Origin: Lactarius indigo
Lineage: Eukaryota > Basidiomycota > Agaricomycetes > Russulales > Russulaceae
Direction: 5' to 3'
Assembly: GCA_025766275.1 (NCBI GenBank)
Contig: JAFKAC010000003.1
Location: forward strand, 620,001-684,000
DNA length: 64,000 nt
Position numbers and translations under genes: made by a program. The notes below the pieces were generated by a model, which worked only from the letters and a program-made list of their open reading frames with translations, ran no database searches and had not been told where the DNA came from. Positions 57,462 to 64,000 of the stretch are shown here, one piece after another. How positions within the stretch are numbered: position 1 is the stretch's first letter; each line of letters opens with the position of its first letter.

Positions 57462-57476
57462 TTACCCCCCGTTCAG
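57462..57476 (-). promoter_or_regulatory. Polypurine tract of B2
   Basis: On the minus strand GAACGGGGGGTAA directly precedes the LTR start. Confidence 0.7.
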
Positions 57477-57495
57477 ATTTGAAGACGCCTCGGCT

Positions 57496-58944
57496 TCAAC
57501 ATTCTGGGTCGATAAGGTCGTAGATGTCAGCATCCAGATCATTCTCCGGCCAAGGAGAGATGTCGAGCCGACAATAATGTGTTTTGAGGAAAAGGAAAGG
57601 GCCGCGTTTGCCACATTTGCGGCACATTTCGTACTGTGGGCAGCGGATTTCGTCGTGATTGGCGTCAGTACGGAAGCACCGCCCACACCACCTCCCTTGA
57701 GTCTGGGCCGCGACAGTTGGTGGTTCGGGGACGGTAAAGGAGGTGGTGGCTTCTGCGGCCACTGCGTGTCGTATTCGTTTGTCGGCTTGGGAGGTCGTGA
57801 TTACCTCCTCGACCATACCAGCTCGTCGGAAGATGCATCGATGGGACTGGTGCTCTTGACTCTGACAGTGACGACAAGCCGGCCGTGGTCTGGTAGGGCA
57901 ATCGCGGACAATATGGTGAGGGCTGTTGCAGTGATAACAGCGTCGGCGGTGGGGTTTGTCGGCGAGACGGGGAAATTCCAATGGTCCTCCGTGTCGTGGA
58001 GAGAATGGAATAGCGTATCGGGAGTGACGAAGTGGTGCCGGCAGGGCCGTCATACGGGCGTACTCGTTACCGATGGTAGTCAACGCTCCCGCATACTGGA
58101 GTCATCTCTTCGTACTGGCCAGCATTAGATCCACCGTGAGCCGCTCCGATCGCAACTTTCATGCGTCTTCTTCTAGTTTTTCGCACTTTTCGTCGATCTC
58201 CTTGAGTGCCAGGAGTCCCGTCCGTAGTCTGGTGACTTCGGCTGTTAGTCGTGGCGAGTTAAGTTCGACGAGGGTTTCATCCAGGGCACAAGCTCGGATG
58301 TCATGGGGATCGAAGAATTGGAGTTGCTCGGCGGTGAAGGGAGGGGCAGAGACGTTAGGCCTGAGCGAAGAGAGATAGACCGACTCTCCGTAGTGAGGCT
58401 GCCCCGCACCCATTGTTCCCACTACCTCGGTGAATCCCTTGCGATAGTAAATATACTTCGCGGGGTTAGATCCGCCGTCTGGTAGTGGAATCTGTAATGG
58501 GTAGTACTTGGGGGTCCCCAGAATGTTTGGGAAGAATGGGGCACCAGGGTCATCTGTGTCGTCAGGGGGGGAGTCGGGTCGGTTGTAGTCGACGGGAGAA
58601 TGAACGCGGACAGGAGTGAAAGGTTCTAGTGGGGGTGGTGGTGTGGATGGTGGAGAGGATGCGGGTGACCGTGTGTGTGGGTCGGGTGGAGGGGTGGTTT
58701 GCTGTTGAGGAGGGGGCGTCGGGGAGTATTGTCCCTCCTCGGGTGTTGATGGGGTGAGTTCCCCAGGTTCTCGTTCGATGGGGATGGGGTGATTGGTAAT
58801 AGCATGCTGAGGGGATGGAGGTGGTGATAGGCAGGGGATGTCGGAGAGGTCTATGGTGACGATCCCTTGTTCAAGGGCGGCTTCAAGTTGGGGGTTGCTG
58901 AGGACGTGGACGAGGGTGGTGTCGGATACTGGGGTGTCGGTCAT
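57496..58944 (-). pseudogene. B2 ORF3: Pro-rich, helical and multi-zinc-knuckle protein, split by two stops
   Basis: This frame lies downstream of pol. From ATG 58944 it codes for a Pro/Ser-rich 261-aa part (DLSDIPCLSPPPSPQ) ending in a helical segment (LTAEVTRLRTGLLALKEIDE). It then meets TGA (58161-58159) and a second in-frame TGA (about 58098), after which the same frame is open to 57496. The second part has zinc-knuckle motifs CYHCNSPHHIVRDC and CRHCQSQEHQSHRC, then CGRCFRTDANHDEIRC and CRKCGKRGP. Both stops sit where CGA is a likely precursor, so I infer one ancestral protein of about 480 residues. The LTAEVTR helix matches the end of the family A pol extension. Confidence 0.65.
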
Positions 58945-58985
58945 TGTGGGGCTAAGGATTATGGGGACGCAATTGAGGGTGTCTT

Positions 58986-61900
58986 TTATATCGCTCGTCC
59001 AGCCCCTGCGGCGGTCGGATATCTTCGGTAATAGTCTTTGATGACGTCTATGGCGTGAGTCATGTTACTTGCGGGTTCCCATGTGTTATCGCTTGGTGGG
59101 AATCCCTTCCACTTTACTAGGTAGTGGAGTTTGCGCCCTCTTCCCCGTTCCTGGGCGTCTTCGATTCGTTCTACTTCATACTCCTCTTCGCCATCAATAA
59201 GGTCCGGTGGAGGTCGGGTATAGTTCGTGCCGTGTATCTCCGTCTCCTTATATGGGGTAAGAAGGTTCGCATGGAATACCGGGTGTATCTTCCATGACTT
59301 CGGAAGTTCCAACTTGTAAGAAACATCTGATAGAACCCTCGTGATCTTGAAGGGTCCATATCGTTTCGGGGCGAGTTTGCTCGTGGGATAGAAGGTTCGA
59401 AGATTCGTTCCTTCTAGCCAAACTTGGTCCCCCTGTTGATAAGGTGTGAACTTGCTTTTCCCTCGTTGTGTCATGAGGCGTTGTGCATGTGCAATGCTAT
59501 CTTGCGCATGTTGGCGAAGTATTGATAGCTCTTCTAATCTTTGATCTACCATGGGATTGTTAGATGGTTTGGGTGTCCACATGGTTCGCGGTTCCCAGCC
59601 CATGATGAGTGAGAAGGGGGAGTGCTTGGTCGTGGCGTTCTTCCAGGAGTTGTGGGCGAATTGGGCCATTGGTAGAAGTTCTGCCCAGTTGTCTTGTTGT
59701 ACGTTGCACCAATGCCGTAGGTATTGTTCTAGCCATTGGTTGGTGCGTTCGGATTGGCCATCCGTCTGTGGGTGGTATGCAGAGGATATGTTTTGTTGTA
59801 TTCCCAGGGTTTTGCACAGCTGTCGCATGAACGTTGATGCGAATCTGGGGTCTCGATTGGATATGACCCTTCGGGGTAAGCCGTAATGGGGATATACGTG
59901 TTGTAGATAGAGTTTGGCCACTCCTTCTGATGTTATGGTTTCACTGCACGGTATGAATATTGCCGCTTTCGAACAGTCGTGGTCCGTAATGGTAAGGATC
60001 GAGTCGAATCCTTCTGACGGTGGGAGTTTGACTATGAAGTCCATGGCTACCACCTCGAATGGTTCGGCTTCTGGTTCCGTAGTAATGGGGAATAGGTGTG
60101 GTTTTTGTCGGTGGGGATTGATCTTGTTGCTTTGGCACATCGCGCATCCCTTGACGTAGGCTTCCACATCTTTGCGCATGTTGGGCCACCAGAAGTCGCG
60201 TCGTACCAACTCTAAGGTGTTCGCGATTCCCGGGTGTCCGGTGCTTGGAGTGTCGTGGAAAAAGGTGATTACCCCCCGTTTAAGATCGTTGTTTCCCACA
60301 ACAACGAGGGCATCGTTCTTCCACCATAGTCCGTCGTGTTTTTTCAAATTGTGTGGTTCGATCCATGGAAGGAGAGTTGCTTCGTCCATGTTTTGTGCGA
60401 TTTGCGTCCATATGTCCATGTCGTGCATGGACGTATGGGTTATTTTGAGGAAAACCTCTTCAGGCAGCACCATTATGTGGTCATTGTCGTTAGTGCCGTC
60501 ATCGTAATCGGGTCGTCTCGATAGTGAGTCCGCTTGGGTGTTCTTTTTGCCCGAGATGTGTTTGAGTACGAAATTGTACTCAGACAGTTCTTGAAACTCT
60601 CGTGCCACTCGTCGATTGATCTTCCTGGGTTCCTTCCAGTACTGCAAATTCGCATGGTCTGTATGAATGGTTATTAAATGGGGGGATCCCACGAGGTATG
60701 TACGCCAGGTTCGCAGTGCTTTGACGATTGCTAGCAATTCCCTGTCATAGATGTTGTAGTTGCGTTCTGCTTCGGATAGAGATTCCGAATAGAATGCTAC
60801 GGGGTGGAGCCTGTCGTCTTCTCCCTTCTGATTTAGGACTGCGCCCAGGGCGTATCCTGAAGCGTCGACTTCGATTTCGAACGGTTGGTCTAGTTTCGGG
60901 AACAATAGGACTGGTTCTGAACTGATTCGTTCTTTGATGGTATTGAACGCCTTCTGCCTGGCTTCTGTCCATTCCCAGGGGGTGTCTTTCTTCGTAAGGT
61001 CGTGAAGGGGTCTTGCTATTGTGGAGAATCCCCGTATGAATCGTCGATAAAAATTGCAGAATCCCAAAAAAGCCCGTACTTCTTTCAGGGATGTCGGCGC
61101 CTTCCAATCTCGAACGCCTTGAACTTTCACCGGGTCCATCCGTAGTCGTCCATGTCCGATGATCAATCCTAAGTATTCGACCTCATATACTTCGAATACG
61201 CATTTCTCCGGTTTGATGTACAGATCATGCTTGTCGCAGAGGTCGAGGACCTGGTGTAGTACTGTTCTGTGATGGGTGCGGTTGTCCGCGGTCGCAATTA
61301 GGATGTCGTCCATGTAGACAATTACCTCGCCCGTCAGTACTAACTCCCGGAAGATGGTGTCCATCATCATTTGGAATGTGCTGGGGGAGTTTGTGAGGCC
61401 GAAGAACATTACTCGGGGTTCAAATAATCCTTGATTTGTCTTGAACGCCGCCTTCCATTCGTCCCCTTGTTTGATTCGGACATTATTATACCCCCATCGG
61501 ATATCAAGTTTCGAATAGAGTCTCGCTCCTCGAATCTTGTCGATGAGTTCGGGGATTAGGGGGAGTGGATAGTGGTTTTTCACAGTTAATTCGTTGAGAC
61601 GGCGGTAATCCTGTACCGGGCGTAATTTCCCATCCTTCTTTTTGATGAAGAAGAAGGGGGAAGCGTAAGGGGATTTGGACGGCTGGATGTACTTCTTTTC
61701 TAGGTGTTCGGTCACGAATTCTGTCAATTTTTCGTTTTCGGGGATTGTAAGTGGGTATACTTTGCAATCCATTGTTTCTGGGGCGTTCGGGACTAGGTCT
61801 ATGGCATGATCCCACGGGCGTGAGGGTGGGAAGCGTTGAGAAGCTTCTTCGCTGAAGACTTTCTGATGCCTTCGATACTCTTCCGGGACCATTTCTTCGA

Positions 61901-62519
61901 AGGTTTTCTGGGGTTTCTTGGCTGCTTCTTGCTGTGCCAGTTCGGACGCCGTCGTTGTTTTTCGCAACCGAATGTAAGGTTCGTCTTCCCCTTGTAGTTG
62001 TTCCCAAGCTGATTCGTCCAGTTGATACGTCTCCAATGCCTTAATAGTTGCTTCGAGAGGCATGGCTTCGTCGGACAAATGTAAGCTGGTGATAACTACG
62101 GGTTGGAATTCTTCGTCTAGTGTGGCATCGCGCCAGTGGAATTTGGGCTCGAATGCCGTGAACCAGGGGTATCCCAGTATAACTTCGTCATTGCCTAAGT
62201 CGGTAATAAGGAATCGGAGGTTCTGAGTTTTTCCTCTGGTTTTAACGGTAAGGTCGGTGAAAGATGTAATTTCTCCTCCTTGATTATGGGTTCCGTCCAC
62301 GTTCCATATCTTGATGGAGCGTTCGGTGGGTAGCCAAGCTATCTTGAGCCGCTTCAGGAGGTTCGCGCTGATAAAATTGTCTGTTGCTCCTGAATCTACC
62401 AAGACGTTTCGTTCGGCCGTCGCGTGTGCAGATTTGAAAAGTACTGGAATTCGCATAGATCGGAATCTGCTATTGTACACGCTAAGTTTAAGTGCTCTAG
62501 CCCAGGCCGCCGGGTTCAA
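58986..62519 (-). CDS. pol: B2 pol polyprotein with chromodomain (integrase active site altered)
   Basis: Open for 1177 codons in the -1 frame relative to gag; the TTG at 62519 is not an initiator and entry is by frameshift. Order: protease VLVDSGATDNFISANLLKRL, RT with YMDDILIATADN, RNase H EIEVDASGYALGAVL, integrase zinc part (TGHPGIANTL, CAMCQSNK), core VAMDFIVKLP, then ISNRDPRF and GQSERTNQ. Chromodomain: EEYEVERIEDAQERGRGRKL, YLVKWKGFPPSDNTWEP. The second catalytic Asp of integrase is Asn (AAT at about 59855), so the integrase should be inactive. Unlike family A, the frame ends soon after the chromodomain. Confidence 0.88.
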   Translation of the reverse strand: MNPAAWARALKLSVYNSRFRSMRIPVLFKSAHATAERNVLVDSGATDNFISANLLKRLKIAWLPTERSIKIWNVDGTHNQGGEITSFTDLTVKTRGKTQNLRFLITDLGNDEVILGYPWFTAFEPKFHWRDATLDEEFQPVVITSLHLSDEAMPLEATIKALETYQLDESAWEQLQGEDEPYIRLRKTTTASELAQQEAAKKPQKTFEEMVPEEYRRHQKVFSEEASQRFPPSRPWDHAIDLVPNAPETMDCKVYPLTIPENEKLTEFVTEHLEKKYIQPSKSPYASPFFFIKKKDGKLRPVQDYRRLNELTVKNHYPLPLIPELIDKIRGARLYSKLDIRWGYNNVRIKQGDEWKAAFKTNQGLFEPRVMFFGLTNSPSTFQMMMDTIFRELVLTGEVIVYMDDILIATADNRTHHRTVLHQVLDLCDKHDLYIKPEKCVFEVYEVEYLGLIIGHGRLRMDPVKVQGVRDWKAPTSLKEVRAFLGFCNFYRRFIRGFSTIARPLHDLTKKDTPWEWTEARQKAFNTIKERISSEPVLLFPKLDQPFEIEVDASGYALGAVLNQKGEDDRLHPVAFYSESLSEAERNYNIYDRELLAIVKALRTWRTYLVGSPHLITIHTDHANLQYWKEPRKINRRVAREFQELSEYNFVLKHISGKKNTQADSLSRRPDYDDGTNDNDHIMVLPEEVFLKITHTSMHDMDIWTQIAQNMDEATLLPWIEPHNLKKHDGLWWKNDALVVVGNNDLKRGVITFFHDTPSTGHPGIANTLELVRRDFWWPNMRKDVEAYVKGCAMCQSNKINPHRQKPHLFPITTEPEAEPFEVVAMDFIVKLPPSEGFDSILTITDHDCSKAAIFIPCSETITSEGVAKLYLQHVYPHYGLPRRVISNRDPRFASTFMRQLCKTLGIQQNISSAYHPQTDGQSERTNQWLEQYLRHWCNVQQDNWAELLPMAQFAHNSWKNATTKHSPFSLIMGWEPRTMWTPKPSNNPMVDQRLEELSILRQHAQDSIAHAQRLMTQRGKSKFTPYQQGDQVWLEGTNLRTFYPTSKLAPKRYGPFKITRVLSDVSYKLELPKSWKIHPVFHANLLTPYKETEIHGTNYTRPPPDLIDGEEEYEVERIEDAQERGRGRKLHYLVKWKGFPPSDNTWEPASNMTHAIDVIKDYYRRYPTAAGAGRAI

Positions 62520-63775
62520 GCGTTCAGAAAATCCTTCTTTTGCCCGAAGAGTTTGTCCACCATAAGTTCTCGTACTTCGGGGGTTTGAGCGAATAGGGCC
62601 GCTACCTGGGCGTCGGCTTGCTCCTCATTGGAGAGGGGGCGTGATGAGGTCATCGAAATGGTGGCGGTGGCAGGGTCGTTCATGCTCGCAACTTTGGCCG
62701 TAGTTGTCGGTTTCTGGGGGCAAAACCTGGAGATATGCCCTTGTCCTCGGCATCTGAAACATCTTCCTTCTTTTTGAAGTTGTTTCTTCTTGTCGTCTGT
62801 CATAGCTGCTCTTGCGCGAGTTCGGCTAACGTCCATCGCGTTTGGGTCCTTTGCTTTATTGAGGGCATTTAGCCACTGGTCGCGGGAGGCCCCTCCCTTC
62901 TTGTCCGTCCTTCCTTTGGTGAGCCTGTCTTTAAGGAGGAGGTACTCCGCTTGTTGGAGTGTGACTGCTGTTTTCCAGTCATCCCAATCTACGGGGTGGT
63001 GGAATTTGATTGCGTTTATGACCAACGCATTCGGGAGGCCCTTTTGAAAGATTTCTAGGGTGGTGGCCTCGTCCTTGTTATACCCCGCCTTGTTAGCCAA
63101 ATTAGCGAACTTGGCTATGTAGGTGTCAATGTCTTCTTTATCCATCCGTAGGTTCTGGATGGCATGGCGGGCCTTCTGTTGTTGTGTAGTATCGGTGTAC
63201 GCTTGAATAAAGCGTGTTTCGATTGTGTTCCATAGGTTCTCGGCATTCATGGCTACGCCTCCTGCTAACTGGTCGGCCAACCATTGTATTTGTTCCTCTA
63301 CCCAGTCATCGACGAGCGGTCCTCGGATGTAGGACAAGAGCGTCATAGCTCGCGAATATGGAAGGGTCAATTGTTGGACATGTGGGTTCATTCCTCGATA
63401 GAGGGCGAATGCGTTGAGGAAGGCTCGGCTAGCTTTCCCGATCTCCTGTGAATTCTGGTGGGGGGTTTCCTCCGAGTCGTCCGTTTGGTTGGGGAGGTCC
63501 TCCAGCTGCTGGGCCAGCGGCTGCTCCGCCTCCAGGCGCACCTGCCTCCTGCCTCCAGGCGCACCGCCTCCACCTCCAGGCGCACCACCTCCACCTCCAG
63601 GCGTACCGCCTCCATGATGGCCTTCCTGTGCTTCCCGTAGTGCCTCCTCCGCTTGTCGACATACTTCCTCCCACAGGATGTCCTCCACTACTTGCAGGAT
63701 TCGCTGTCGAGGAGCCTGCGGTTGGTTGCGAGGAGGTGAGGGTGGTGGAGAGTTGGGTGGCGGACATGTTGGCAT
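62516..63775 (-). CDS. gag: B2 gag, capsid and nucleocapsid part
   Basis: An open frame of 419 codons from an ATG at 63775. It contains capsid helices (FALYRGMNPHVQQLTLPYS; LLSYIRGPLVDDWVEEQIQW; EDIDTYIAKFANLANKAGYN) and a CCHC knuckle CFRCRGQGHISRFC. Compared with B1 and with the frame of the preceding N-terminal region (63429-63881), single-base indels move the Gly-rich stretch between frames. The N-terminal half upstream of about 63400 is therefore probably disrupted even though the capsid part is open. It ends TGA overlapping the pol frame by 4 nt. Confidence 0.75.
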   Translation of the reverse strand: MPTCPPPNSPPPSPPRNQPQAPRQRILQVVEDILWEEVCRQAEEALREAQEGHHGGGTPGGGGGAPGGGGGAPGGRRQVRLEAEQPLAQQLEDLPNQTDDSEETPHQNSQEIGKASRAFLNAFALYRGMNPHVQQLTLPYSRAMTLLSYIRGPLVDDWVEEQIQWLADQLAGGVAMNAENLWNTIETRFIQAYTDTTQQQKARHAIQNLRMDKEDIDTYIAKFANLANKAGYNKDEATTLEIFQKGLPNALVINAIKFHHPVDWDDWKTAVTLQQAEYLLLKDRLTKGRTDKKGGASRDQWLNALNKAKDPNAMDVSRTRARAAMTDDKKKQLQKEGRCFRCRGQGHISRFCPQKPTTTAKVASMNDPATATISMTSSRPLSNEEQADAQVAALFAQTPEVRELMVDKLFGQKKDFLNA

Positions 63776-64000
63776 ACGATGCGAAGTCGACGGGTCGTTG
63801 GATGGTTGGCGTGAGGGTAGGATTGTCTAAATCAGGTTCGGAGGATGGTTCTTCGACGTCTGAGTCCTGCGTTGATGGCACTGATTTGTCCCTTTCCTGG
63901 TCCTAGTCCAAGGTGTGCGGGGACAGGTTTATATGAATACCAAGAGTGTTTCGTGTCAGAATAGGCGACGTAGGCCCAAATGTGCTGGTCTTCGATGTAT
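63776..64000 (-). pseudogene. B2 gag N-terminal region, partial
   Basis: From the window edge it reads YIEDQHIWAYVAYSDTKHSW, YSYKPVPAHLGLGPGKG, then loses frame by one base near 63870 relative to B1 before NPTLTPTIQRPVDFASYANM. Its start is outside the window. Confidence 0.65.

Larger units (their letters stand above)
56921..64000 (-). mobile_element. Gypsy family B copy B2, minus strand, running off the window
   Basis: On the minus strand: gag (from before 64000), pol, ORF3, a zinc-knuckle frame, polypurine tract, then the 3' LTR 57461-56921. The 5' LTR is outside the window. An 18-bp TGTAACGCCGTCACAGCG (56903-56920) lies between A5 and the LTR and resembles an LTR end; it may be part of this LTR or a scrap of another. 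The capsid-to-chromodomain frames are long and open, but there are lesions (see gag, integrase, ORF3). Confidence 0.9.

Overview
The window looks like the genome of an Agaricomycete, most likely a wood-decay type basidiomycete. Genes are compact, with many 50-70 nt GT-AG introns. There is a DUF6593 gene of a kind abundant in mushrooms, a DUF2235 hydrolase family, and large chromodomain-bearing Ty3/Gypsy (Tf1/sushi-type) retrotransposons plus a hAT relic. I saw no CRISPR array, tRNA or rRNA.

Positions 1-7.6 kb hold ordinary single-copy genes: the 5' part of exonuclease V (EXO5, minus), a DUF6593 protein (plus), a FHIT-type HIT hydrolase (plus), a 602-aa protein with hydrophobic C-terminal segments (minus), and the first DUF2235 hydrolase (plus).

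Positions 8.5-22.3 kb are a local amplification. Three direct, diverged units (about 4.5, 5.2 and 3.9 kb) each carry a TATA promoter, an intact nine-exon DUF2235 gene (plus), a decayed second DUF2235 fragment, and a small DUF202-like membrane-protein gene or remnant on the minus strand. With the copy at 5.6 kb this gives four intact DUF2235 genes with identical intron positions and a complete Ser-Asp-His triad. OXA1, a mitochondrial inner-membrane insertase, follows at 22.4-23.9 kb. Next is the 3' exon of a leucine-rich F-box-like gene whose 5' part ends at the border of transposon sequence.

Positions 24.95-64 kb are a nested transposon island. A hAT element (about 24.98-29.2 kb) holds two solo LTRs and a Gypsy family B copy (B1). 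B1 holds family A copy A1 (30320-53339, target-site duplication CTTCA). A1 holds A2 (30991-45528, TCGTA), and A2 holds A3 (36625-44567, CCATC). A1 also carries a copia-like solo LTR (51089-51715, GCCCT). B1 is cut again at 55561 by a minus-strand family A copy (A5), which is cut by a minus-strand family B copy (B2) that runs off the window.

A3 is complete, with LTRs that look identical and open gag and pol frames. Older layers carry CpG-to-TpG/CpA changes, mostly seen as CGA-to-TGA stops. Both Gypsy families have an 11-nt sequence at the presumed 5' end of the transcript that is perfectly complementary to the primer site just inside the 5' LTR. The sequence differs between the families but covaries, which points to Tf1-type self-priming. 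Exon joins, TSDs and LTR comparisons were done by eye.
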